From the NCBI GenBank assembly GCA_013204195.1, contig JABMOJ010000569.1:1-7132 (forward strand): a stretch of 7,132 nt of DNA, written 5' to 3'. This stretch comes from SAR86 cluster bacterium (GTDB lineage Bacteria; Pseudomonadota; Gammaproteobacteria; Pseudomonadales; Azotimanducaceae). A program made the position numbers and the translations under genes. The notes under the pieces were generated by a model. It worked only from the letters and a program-made list of their open reading frames with translations. It searched no databases and had not been told where the DNA came from. This document shows positions 1-5,919 of this stretch, one piece after another. Each line of letters begins with the position of its first letter. The first letter of the stretch is position 1.

Positions 1-3
1 CGT

Positions 4-234
4 TTATTGTTCCACTTTGCGGGTTAGCGCCAAAATCAACTTGATGCCTAGCAATAACCATGGCGTGCCATGTAGCAACAAATCGAAGATGTCGATGAGC
101 TTGGTCAGATTGCCAGTGGCCAGCATTCTGAGTTTCTCCAGCAAATGTGGCTCAGGAGAGAAAGGCGCTAGTCCGAGTGAGAGACACAACACGATCAATA
201 GGGGCAAAGATATTCTGTCGAAGAGGTTACGCAT
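4..234 (-). CDS. Small hydrophobic two-helix membrane protein, function unknown
   Basis: This 76-residue protein has a basic N-terminus and a hydrophobic stretch at about residues 9-25. A short polar segment containing SPEPHLLEKLRML (26-38) follows. A second hydrophobic region (about 47-70, with IDIFDLLLHGTPWLLL) leads into a basic tail, TRKVEQ. It is probably an inner-membrane protein with two helices. From memory, similar proteins of about 70-77 residues with the 'APFxPEPHLxEKLRML ... IDIFDLLLHG' pattern are common in gammaproteobacteria and are often labelled 'RND transporter'. That label is not supported at this size, so I assign no function. The start at 234 is the first Met and gives a sensible (K/R)-hydrophobic N-terminus, but no Shine-Dalgarno-like sequence is visible before it. 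A second, broken copy lies at 3700-3831, which supports the idea that this is a true gene. The stop is at 4-6, so the downstream terminator is outside the window. Confidence 0.75.
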   Translation of the reverse strand: MRNLFDRISLPLLIVLCLSLGLAPFSPEPHLLEKLRMLATGNLTKLIDIFDLLLHGTPWLLLGIKLILALTRKVEQ

Positions 235-262
235 AGGGAGGTGGATGATGAGGACAGAGGCT

Positions 263-268
263 AGTATA
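263..268 (-). promoter_or_regulatory. Possible -10 element for the small membrane protein gene
   Basis: Read on the minus strand this is TATACT, one mismatch from the sigma-70 -10 consensus. It lies about 28 nt upstream of the start codon at 234 and would give a leader of roughly 20 nt. No good -35 hexamer sits 16-18 nt further upstream, so the call rests on the -10 match and its position alone. Confidence 0.3.
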
Positions 269-328
269 CGGAGTTTTGAGCTTTGCGCAGCAGAATTGAC
301 GCCACTGACGGCAAAACCCCTTTGTTAA

Positions 329-638
329 CTTGCCGCCAAAGTAGAGCTCAGGCCACCATGGCCAACTTCTGTTGGGGCCCAAGACCGTGTTCGGTCGTTG
401 ATGAATGTAAGCCTAAAGCCAACTCGACGCAAAGTCCTGAATATCCCTGAACCTTGGGAGCAGTCTTGAAACTTTTTTTACTCGTGACGGAATAGCTGCC
501 GGTGTGACCGTCGTGCATTGACGATTTCTGTGTTCCTCACTTCAGGCGACGGACGATGGTCTGCAGGGTTGAGGTGACGTCTAATGTGGTCCTCGCAAGA
601 TTTAGGAGGAGTATATTGGTTAAAAAATAGCCTGCAAG
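329..638. other. Intergenic stretch without a convincing gene; two small hairpins
   Basis: No ORF here looks like a family I know. Two hairpins lie side by side: CCAAC/GTTGG (362-366 with 371-375, loop TTCT) and GACCG/CGGTC (383-387 with 392-396, loop TGTT). A 30-codon plus-strand ORF (358-450) spans both and encodes a peptide starting MANFCWGPRPCSVVDEC with three Cys, but it lacks a clear ribosome binding site. AGGAGG at 604-609 is followed only by a few codons from a TTG. The rest is unexplained and could be decayed sequence. Confidence 0.4.
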
Positions 639-675
639 TCTGCCTGGTCGTTGGCAGTGCAAGCGACCAGGCAGA
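622..675 (-). terminator. Strong hairpin with T-run after the M16 peptidase gene
   Basis: A perfect 12-bp inverted repeat, TCTGCCTGGTCG (639-650) with CGACCAGGCAGA (664-675), has a 13-nt loop. On the minus strand it begins 19 nt after the stop codon of the M16 gene. About 11 nt past the stem comes a run of six T (622-627). The gap between stem and T-run is longer than in a textbook intrinsic terminator, but position and stem strength fit transcription termination or 3'-end protection of the peptidase mRNA. Confidence 0.6.
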
Positions 676-694
676 ATCGTGACTACTCAGGAAT

Positions 695-3505
695 CTATCG
701 GTACTGCTGTTGACGTTTCCATATCAATATATCGGAGAAGGTTTGCTTAACCGAATCGAGGGCCTCGGCATGCTGTTCTGCCATGGATAAGGTCGTGAAT
801 TGAAGACCGTCATTGACGGTTAAGCCCTGCAACATAGCTCGTAGATCATCGCGCGTTAAATTTTCGAGTGCTGCTATGGTGTTGTCTTTTTGCGTCCAAT
901 CGCCGTCCTCCTCAAACGCCAGTATGAAATAGCGGGCAGCGCGCTCGGCGATTGACTTGTCTTTTTCCTCGAGTTCTGCTCGTACCGCTGCCCGTATCAC
1001 TTCGAATTTCTCGTCAGACACTTGTTCAAACGCATTGAGTAGGTTCGACAGAAAATCTTCGGAGCGACGTTTAAGCTCATCGGCGGGATAGTCAGCCGAC
1101 TGGATCAGGAAGCGCGCGTAAAGATTGTCTTCCTGCTCGGAGATAAAGCTGGCGACGATATAGCCTAGTTGCTGCCTAGTGCGCATTTCGGAGTAATAGG
1201 GCTCACCAATAAAATTTCTCAGCATTGCTGACGTCGCGCGATTCAACGGCGTCGCATCACCGAGTAAAAACCCTTGAATATAAGCTGAGTTGTTCGCCAG
1301 CAATACATTGGCCGCGACCACTGGCTGGTCTCTTTCTAGAACCAGAAGTCGTGTGTCGTATACATCGCGAGCGGCCACAGGTGACAGGCCGAGGTTGTCA
1401 ATGACCTGGCGAGCAGCGTGGGTGGCGTCCTGCTGCGAGACGTTGCCGTAGGCAACCATTTCTACATTGCCTTTTTTGAACAGGGTTTTGGCGAAGCGCT
1501 GCACATCGCTGAGACTGATATTTTCAGCAGCGCCCAGTTTCTCCTTCGGAGTGAAGTGATTTTCAAGCAAGTATTTTCGTTCCAGCTCGAATGTCTGACG
1601 ATAGGCGTCAGCGAACTCAGCGTTCTTCCAGGCCCGTAGCTTGCGTTCCTTCAAAGCCTCAAATCGCTCAACAGGCAGGGTGATGGTCGTCATTTGTGAT
1701 AAGAGATAGTTCAGCAAGCTGTTAGCAGATTGGCTGTAGCCTGAAACGCTGACCCGAACACCTTTGCTGCTATCGGCGACAGAGACATCCAGTCCCGCTA
1801 CAGAGGCAGCGTATAGCTGTTCATTGAGCATTTCATTGATCACCGAAGTGTATAGGTCACGCATGACAACAGCGTTTAAGTCGCCCATTTTATTAGGTTG
1901 TCGAATGCGGATTTGATAGCTAACCAGTGGTCGTCTAAATGTCGTATCTTGCGCGTAGAACAAGGTCAGCCCGGGTTCTTGGATTAACTTGACCGGCTGT
2001 TGTACAAGCAGATCAACCTTTGTTGGAATGAAGCGGTTGGGTGTTGGCAAGGCAAGGGCAGCAACGGGCGTCGGTTGCTGCAGTGTGGCCAATAGATCGG
2101 GCGTAAATGCCTGATAACTGTACTCCACGCCGAAATATTGCTCCCTTTGGTCGGTTGGTACGCCCTTCATTTCTAGCATCGCGATCATGTTGTCAGGCTG
2201 TAGTGAATTGAGGACTTCACGATACAGCTCAGGTGACGGCTCCTGCCAAAGGTAGTCTGCCTTTGCCGCATCCTCTAAGGGATAACTCCAGGCATTGTTC
2301 GCGAGTCGGACTGCGCGACCAGCGCCTTCGCCTTTATCCGCATACAACTCATTAAGTCGGGCCACCGTTGCACGCTCGTCAAACAGGTATTTGGGAAAGT
2401 CTGAGTTCCGCAGCATATCGATATAGGCGAAGGTCAACTGCATGACTCGCTGCCAGTTCTCTGTGCCATCTGGCGTCAGTTGTACATCAATTTGAAATAG
2501 AGTGTGGTCCTTGCTGGCAGACTGGCCGCCGCCACTAAGTCCTGTAGCCAAACCTTCTTGCTTGAGAAATGACAGCAGGCTGCCTTCCCCCTCGTAGCCG
2601 AGTAGGAAACCAACCAGTGCGTCGGGCTTGCTGCGGTATTGCGCGCGAGTACCGTGTGTTGGAAATGTCAGGCTCAGAACGCGGCGGTCTGTCACCGGTT
2701 CGAAGAAGGCGACGCCCGTGGACCTGCTTTGATCTACCAGGTCGGCAGTGAAGTTGACCGCCGGGCGCTGTCGGTTCTCGATTGCTGAAAAATACTGTCG
2801 AGCCCAGATTTCCATCTGATCGAGGCCAGTATTGGAAGTAAGCGACAGTGCCATCAAGTTGGCGCTGTAATAGCGATCAAAAAATGCCATAAACTCAGGG
2901 CGCTCGATACCTGTCAAAGTAGCCAGATTGCCAATGGCAAAGTGGTGTTCCGGATGGTCCGCGCGCACTAACGTCCGAAACAGTTCCTGTCCGCGCCAGC
3001 CATCACTCTGCAGATTTTTTTCGAACTCAGAGTCTACCGCATTCATTTCCCGCTTGGTGAATTCCGCGCTGAACAGCGGCGCAATAAAAAATTGCGAGAA
3101 GCGATCGATGGCGCCTTCGAAAGCCTGGTGGTTAATTTCCAAATGGTAGTTGGTGTGGTCGCCGCTGGTGTAAGCATTGTTGTAGCCGCCGTTAGTCTTG
3201 AGATAGTTAGAGTATTCGGCTTCGTCAGGATATTTTTCTGTCCCGAGGAACAGCATGTGCTCGAGGAAGTGCGCAAGCCCTGGGCGATCTTCAGGGTCCA
3301 TGTAGGACCCTGTACCAACGACCAGTGCGGCGGATGACTTGTTCAGGTCTGGGTCCGACAACAGTACAACGCGCAGACCGTTGTCGAGCACGAGTGTTCG
3401 ATATTCCGAGCGATCAGTGCTCGCCTTCTCGGGTAACTGCGATAGGTCGGCCAATGCGGCGGTTGCGGTGGTCAGTAAGAAAACAGCGATCAATAAATTG
3501 CGCAT
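695..3505 (-). CDS. Periplasmic M16A zinc metallopeptidase (pitrilysin/insulysin-like)
   Basis: This 936-residue protein is close to the length of E. coli pitrilysin (about 960). A signal peptide is clear: MRNLLIAVFLL followed by a TAALA|D cleavage site near residue 19, so the enzyme should act in the periplasm, degrading peptides. The inverted zinc motif HxxEH is HFLEH at residues 79-83, with Glu82 as the catalytic base. The downstream ligand helix reads EMNAVDSE (153-160), with Glu160 as third zinc ligand. The 81-residue distance from His79 to Glu160 matches human insulysin (108 to 189). In the C-terminal half, RTRQQLGYIV carries Arg775 and Tyr782, spaced like insulysin Arg824 and Tyr831, so the substrate-binding half also looks intact. 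I expect four M16-type domains forming one clam-shell chain. The start at 3505 is set by the signal peptide; the ribosome binding site is weak. The gene stands alone, with a strong hairpin after its stop. I leave out the symbol ptrA because orthology is not shown. Confidence 0.95.
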   Translation of the reverse strand: MRNLLIAVFLLTTATAALADLSQLPEKASTDRSEYRTLVLDNGLRVVLLSDPDLNKSSAALVVGTGSYMDPEDRPGLAHFLEHMLFLGTEKYPDEAEYSNYLKTNGGYNNAYTSGDHTNYHLEINHQAFEGAIDRFSQFFIAPLFSAEFTKREMNAVDSEFEKNLQSDGWRGQELFRTLVRADHPEHHFAIGNLATLTGIERPEFMAFFDRYYSANLMALSLTSNTGLDQMEIWARQYFSAIENRQRPAVNFTADLVDQSRSTGVAFFEPVTDRRVLSLTFPTHGTRAQYRSKPDALVGFLLGYEGEGSLLSFLKQEGLATGLSGGGQSASKDHTLFQIDVQLTPDGTENWQRVMQLTFAYIDMLRNSDFPKYLFDERATVARLNELYADKGEGAGRAVRLANNAWSYPLEDAAKADYLWQEPSPELYREVLNSLQPDNMIAMLEMKGVPTDQREQYFGVEYSYQAFTPDLLATLQQPTPVAALALPTPNRFIPTKVDLLVQQPVKLIQEPGLTLFYAQDTTFRRPLVSYQIRIRQPNKMGDLNAVVMRDLYTSVINEMLNEQLYAASVAGLDVSVADSSKGVRVSVSGYSQSANSLLNYLLSQMTTITLPVERFEALKERKLRAWKNAEFADAYRQTFELERKYLLENHFTPKEKLGAAENISLSDVQRFAKTLFKKGNVEMVAYGNVSQQDATHAARQVIDNLGLSPVAARDVYDTRLLVLERDQPVVAANVLLANNSAYIQGFLLGDATPLNRATSAMLRNFIGEPYYSEMRTRQQLGYIVASFISEQEDNLYARFLIQSADYPADELKRRSEDFLSNLLNAFEQVSDEKFEVIRAAVRAELEEKDKSIAERAARYFILAFEEDGDWTQKDNTIAALENLTRDDLRAMLQGLTVNDGLQFTTLSMAEQHAEALDSVKQTFSDILIWKRQQQYR

Positions 3506-3699
3506 AGGTATTATTCAGTGTGTCGTTTACAGGAGCGATAAGATTATCAAAAAACAGATAGGATGGCGCGAATTTTGTCGATGCACTCTCGCGGTCACGG
3601 GGCTTGCGTTATCTGCCTGGGCGCTTGGGCTGGGATGTATGCCGAGAAGGCCTCGCCGAGTACCTTGCGGTCTCATTGTTCCGAGTTAATGACTAGCGG

Positions 3700-3831
3700 C
3701 ACAATTAATTTGGTAACGATTAAAATCGACGTCAGTAGTCAGCGTGGCGGTCTATGTAGCAGTCAATCGAAAACGTCGATGAGTTCGCCGGTGGCCAATA
3801 TCTTGACTTCGCCAGCACATGCGTTGATTGA
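3700..3831 (-). pseudogene. Decayed, N-terminally truncated copy of the small membrane protein
   Basis: Translated on the minus strand, this stretch gives EVKILATGELIDVFD, stop, LLHRPPR, stop, LLTSILI. It lines up with EKLRMLATGNLTKLIDIFD-LLLHGTPW-LLLGIKLI of the intact gene at 4-234. The DNA alignment is also clear, for example TGTAGCA..AATCGAA..GTCGATGAG in both copies. Relative to the intact copy it has a 9-nt in-frame deletion within the GNLTKLID segment, and stops at 3763-3765 and 3739-3741 (TGA on the coding strand). No match to the first helix, expected beyond about 3831, is visible, so the 5' half is lost. Both copies lie on the same strand and flank the M16 gene. This is a remnant of a duplication or of a repeated acquisition. 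Confidence 0.75.
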
Positions 3832-3947
3832 GTAAAAATCAAAAAATGATCAGATAGTGGCCTGTGACTACTAGATTTTATAGCGTGGTACTAATCCCGA
3901 TTTTATTTTCTCGGCTGTCGCTTCACGCTGACCATGAGACAGAACGC

Positions 3948-3970
3948 AAACGGCGCTTTAGGCGCCTTTT
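3948..3970 (+). terminator. GC-rich hairpin with short T-run, terminator-like on the plus strand
   Basis: GGCGC (3952-3956) pairs with GCGCC (3962-3966) around a 5-nt loop and is followed directly by TTTT (3967-3970). AAA precedes the stem after one mismatch. This is the shape of a weak intrinsic terminator for plus-strand transcription. No intact plus-strand gene lies upstream, so it may serve a lost gene or a small RNA, or lie just ahead of the CMD fossil by chance. Confidence 0.4.
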
Positions 3971-3994
3971 AAGGGAGACTGGCAGGTCCAAAAA

Positions 3995-4273
3995 ATGTTT
4001 GCCGCGTTACTGGGGAATTCGATGTTGTTCGAGGCCATGAACCACCAGGGTTTGTTTTGGCTCAGATCCGCGTCATTGCCGTCTCGTGAGTGCGAGCAGC
4101 TTGAATGGAGACGAAAAAATATTTAGAGCGGCGGTAATAAGCTTTATTTTCAAACGGCTATCTCTGCTGCGACATAGCAGACGTTGGCAACATGCCTGGA
4201 TGAGCAACAGCTGACCGACATGATAGCGATCATCAGTCAATATGGAATGCTGACGGGTTACTGCACAGTTTGA
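3995..4273 (+). pseudogene. Fossil of a carboxymuconolactone decarboxylase (CMD) family gene
   Basis: A single plus-strand frame running from ATG at 3995 to TGA at 4271-4273 holds two internal TAG stops, at 4124 and 4175. Its segments resemble CMD/AhpD-like proteins in the right order. ALLGNSMLFEAM resembles the early helix around 'HPxLFxxW', and LPSRECEQLEWRR resembles 'LPxRExELxILR'. AISAAT-stop-QTLATCLDEQQL resembles 'xISDATWxxLAxxxDEQQL', and TDMIAIISQYGMLTGYC resembles the C-terminal helix 'xELxxLVGQYxMVAMxLN'. The second TAG falls where the family usually has Trp (TGG), so a one-base change would explain it. About 50 residues are missing between the first and second halves, including the region that normally carries the 'CGSEYEWGQH' segment. 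The total is 92 codons plus stop, against about 180 for the family, so it cannot be functional. The family assignment is from memory of family motifs, not a search. Confidence 0.6.
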
Positions 4274-4325
4274 GCAAGCCTCGTGGGCAAGGAATAATGG
4301 GCTTGCTTGAGTCTGCGTGATTTTT
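4273..4325 (+). terminator. Inverted repeat after the CMD fossil, possible old terminator
   Basis: AGCAAGCC (4273-4280) is a perfect 8-bp match to GGCTTGCT (4300-4307), with a 19-nt loop. A run of T (4321-4325) follows 13 nt after the stem. It begins at the last base of the fossil's stop codon, which suits a worn terminator of that gene. The long loop and the distance to the T-run make this weak. From here to the stop of the next gene at 4480 I see nothing else recognisable. Confidence 0.3.
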
Positions 4326-4479
4326 CATAGCGCACGGGAATAGTTCGCCTAAAACCTGCTGCCACAACCACCTTTTCTCTGGCGATATATCAGGCTTTTT
4401 GCCTTCATTGATGCTTTGAGAAAGCTAAGGGGGTGAGTCGTGGTGAGCTAAACTGGCGTAGGCCAGGTGGCAGGGTAGA

Positions 4480-5175
4480 TCATTCAGACCAATACCAACT
4501 GGTCACGTTATACCGATATTCAGTTGTCTGCACAATGTTCAATGGCTCTACCCAGTGTTCAGAGCCAATGGATGAGGGGTCGAAGAGCACGCAGCGGTTA
4601 AATAATGGCGCAATACGGATGGGTGTGTCGTCTGTGCCTAAGAACGTTAGCTCGCCGCCGGCAGTGTGATTCCAGTCCTTATTGAAATATAGCAGCATAC
4701 AAACTTCTCTGCCGGGAGAGTCATCGGCGTGTTGTGCAATAAAGTCAGCAGCGCCTAAGCGAAAGTAGTTGGTGTTGATTTCGGGTTCACCCACATTGAC
4801 ATCGGTTAAGGCCACAGCAAAAATAGCGGATAACAAGGCAGTGAATTCACCGCCGCGTAGGTATGTCAAGAAAGCGTGCGCATTGTTGGCGCGGTTGATA
4901 CTAGAGTCGGTCGGTACATATCGCCAAACATCTCGCTGTACAAAGCGTTGATCACTGCTGGTTTTTTGCCATTCGGCGTTATCAACATAGAGGGCCGCAT
5001 AAGTATGCTGTTGAGATTGCCAATAACGAGATTGTTGAAGAACGCTTAGCACGTCATCGAGCTTGGCTGGATCAAATAGGCCATCAATCACGATATATTT
5101 GGGTGACGAGCTCAGCAAAGACGTTCGGTAAGTGTCTATTACTGAATCGATTGCGAGCTTACTATTCAGCCACAT
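4480..5175 (-). CDS. 2-oxoglutarate/Fe(II)-dependent oxygenase
   Basis: This 231-residue cytoplasmic protein (no signal peptide) has the prolyl-4-hydroxylase-like jelly-roll signature. The N-terminal segment YIVIDGLFDPAKLDDVL (27-43) is the usual lead-in helix of this superfamily. The iron motif HxD is QHADD with His149 and Asp151. The distal His is in SEHWVEPL (His207), matching the common 'HxVxPV' pattern. The 2-oxoglutarate-binding Arg is Arg221 in YRYNVTSWYW. GGELTFLG (173-180) is the typical strand between the two halves. All four key residues are present, so it should hydroxylate or otherwise oxidise a substrate using O2 and 2-oxoglutarate. The substrate cannot be told from the sequence, and neighbours give no hint. 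The start at 5175 is the first ATG; only a weak GGAA precedes it. A small hairpin, CTGGC/GCCAG (4453-4466), lies downstream on the minus strand followed by only three T. Confidence 0.88.
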   Translation of the reverse strand: MWLNSKLAIDSVIDTYRTSLLSSSPKYIVIDGLFDPAKLDDVLSVLQQSRYWQSQQHTYAALYVDNAEWQKTSSDQRFVQRDVWRYVPTDSSINRANNAHAFLTYLRGGEFTALLSAIFAVALTDVNVGEPEINTNYFRLGAADFIAQHADDSPGREVCMLLYFNKDWNHTAGGELTFLGTDDTPIRIAPLFNRCVLFDPSSIGSEHWVEPLNIVQTTEYRYNVTSWYWSE

Positions 5176-5235
5176 TAAAACGTTCCACTGGTGATTGTCA
5201 GGTCATTGTCTGGTGGGCTGATGATACAGGATTAG

Positions 5236-5264
5236 CGAATAAATCCTATGATTTAGGCTGTAAA
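5236..5264 (-). promoter_or_regulatory. Possible promoter of the oxygenase gene, with a dyad in the spacer
   Basis: On the minus strand TTTACA (5259-5264) is followed by a 17-nt spacer and TATTCG (5236-5241), a moderate sigma-70-like pair. Transcription would start about 50 nt upstream of the ATG at 5175. A perfect dyad TAAATC/GATTTA with a 4-nt centre (5240-5255) lies within the spacer and touches the -10, a typical place for a repressor operator. Both elements are inferred from sequence pattern alone. Confidence 0.35.
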
Positions 5265-5299
5265 GACGGTTTTCCGGTGTGGAATTCTAGGGTGTAATC

Positions 5300-5321
5300 G
5301 CCCCTACTGTTTAGCAGGGGC
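5300..5321. repeat. Inverted repeat GCCCCT/AGGGGC
   Basis: GCCCCT (5300-5305) pairs with AGGGGC (5316-5321) around a 10-nt loop. No T-run follows on either strand, so it does not look like an intrinsic terminator. It lies between the divergent oxygenase gene and the plus-strand gene pair. Confidence 0.5.
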
Positions 5322-5346
5322 TCGCTAAAATTCGGTATAAACCTGA

Positions 5347-5363
5347 CGGCGCGACAGGCGCCG
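5347..5363. repeat. GC-only hairpin CGGCGC/GCGCCG
   Basis: A 6-bp all-GC stem (5347-5352 with 5358-5363) closes a 5-nt loop, GACAG. It lies 25 nt after the previous inverted repeat and 24 nt before the 12-nt tandem repeat. No T-run follows. It could be a structured leader element only if transcription starts upstream of it, which I cannot show. Confidence 0.5.
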
Positions 5364-5386
5364 CCGGAACAATGCTGAGGTGCCGT

Positions 5387-5430
5387 ATTGACGATAAGAT
5401 TGACGATAAGATTGACGTTAAGATTGATGG
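5387..5430. repeat. 12-nt tandem repeat, ATTGACGATAAG, three copies plus a partial
   Basis: Units are 5387-5398 (ATTGACGATAAG), 5399-5410 (identical) and 5411-5422 (one change, ATTGACGTTAAG), followed by a partial unit ATTGATGG. It lies just upstream of the possible -10 at 5443. Head-to-tail copies near a promoter can be iterated binding sites, but replication slippage explains them as well. In one reading frame it gives IDDK repeats, which I take as accidental. Confidence 0.85.
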
Positions 5431-5442
5431 GGTCTTTAAGGG

Positions 5443-5448
5443 TATACT
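5443..5448 (+). promoter_or_regulatory. Possible -10 element for the CPFCG/DUF4188 gene pair
   Basis: TATACT is one mismatch from the -10 consensus. It is the best candidate between the tandem repeat and the start at 5581. A consensus -35 is missing at 16-18 nt upstream; the tandem repeat lies there instead. An activator-dependent promoter would fit but is not shown. The leader would be about 125 nt and includes the inverted repeat AGCCAC/GTGGCT (5483-5488 with 5500-5505). Confidence 0.25.
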
Positions 5449-5580
5449 GGTGCCACTATTACATCGCAGTATTCTCGGCAAAAGCCACGCACCCCCCTGG
5501 TGGCTGATGCGGAATCGGTTAATTATTTTACTGGCTCGCTCAGACGCGGGGCGCAACACACCAATACGGATACCGCTAAT

Positions 5581-5886
5581 ATGAACCTAGTCGAGCTCGG
5601 CGAAAGTACTGATTGTGAATATAGCAAGGAGCATGCATGCCTTGAAAATGACTTTCCAAAATTTGATAGAGTCATCCACTGTTTAACAAGCTTTGAAGAA
5701 ACCTTAGACGAGTGGCAGTTACACTGCCTGCATTATGCAGATGAACAAGAGGTTGAATTGGGCGAGGCAGAGTATGTCGATGAAGTGACTTATCACAGTA
5801 TGATTTCAATCAGCTATTGCCCATTTTGTGGCGTCAATTTGCTGGAGCATGAGTCTACGGGTGGCGAGCTGCATCACGACAAATAG
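5581..5886 (+). CDS. Small acidic protein with a CPFCG zinc-binding-type motif, unknown function
   Basis: I do not recognise this family. From ATG 5581 it has 101 residues and is strongly acidic: 24 Asp/Glu against 4 Lys/Arg. It is also rich in His and Cys. The clearest motif is ISYCPFCGVNLL with Cys80 and Cys83, the shape of a half zinc ribbon or knuckle. Further Cys are at 12, 20, 34 and 49, and His33, His48 and His51 could complete a metal site. The frame is open back to GTG 5500, which would give 128 residues. That GTG lies inside the inverted repeat 5483-5505 and has no ribosome binding site, and the extra N-terminus looks unlike a protein, so I prefer 5581, though its own ribosome binding site is weak (GGA about 10 nt upstream). 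The next gene begins 33 nt after the stop, so the two are probably cotranscribed. The conserved-looking CPFCG and the consistent frame favour a true gene. Confidence 0.6.
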   Translation: MNLVELGESTDCEYSKEHACLENDFPKFDRVIHCLTSFEETLDEWQLHCLHYADEQEVELGEAEYVDEVTYHSMISISYCPFCGVNLLEHESTGGELHHDK

Positions 5887-5888
5887 AT

Positions 5889-5907
5889 TGCCGAAGTGGA
5901 TTCGGTA
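5889..5907 (+). other. Hairpin between the two plus-strand genes
   Basis: CCGAA (5891-5895) pairs with TTCGG (5901-5905) around a 5-nt loop, extendable by a G-T and a T-A pair to TGCCGAA/TTCGGTA. It fills most of the 33-nt gap between the CPFCG gene and the DUF4188 gene and lies just upstream of the latter's start. It could tune translation or mRNA stability; there is no T-run to suggest termination. Confidence 0.4.
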
Positions 5908-5919
5908 TCATGATCGAAC

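Noticed and set aside
17..328. A 103-codon plus-strand ORF opposite the small membrane protein
   Set aside because: It is antisense to a recognised protein and shows no family motif; the matching ORF over the decayed copy (3563-3835) reflects DNA homology, not a shared plus-strand protein.
3043..3337. Overlapping ORFs on both strands inside the M16 peptidase gene, and other antisense ORFs between 1418 and 3507
   Set aside because: They are alternate frames of the strongly supported M16 gene; none has family motifs of its own, and several are low-complexity.
3506..3600. M16 promoter candidates such as GATAAT and TATCTG on the minus strand
   Set aside because: Neither has a reasonable -35 at 16-18 nt; I could not choose one with confidence.
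4233..4424. A 64-codon minus-strand open frame with no ATG
   Set aside because: It lacks a start and any family I recognise, and it overlaps the 3' end of the CMD fossil, so it is probably accidental.
5200..5400. Possible integron attC site or riboswitch in the hairpin-rich spacer
   Set aside because: No paired attC core sites (GTTRRRY and its complement) bracket the hairpins, and no riboswitch signature I know is present.
5311..5584. Plus- and minus-strand ORFs of 70-82 codons across the tandem repeat
   Set aside because: Their sequence comes from the 12-nt repeat and GC-rich hairpins, with no recognisable domain and no ribosome binding site.
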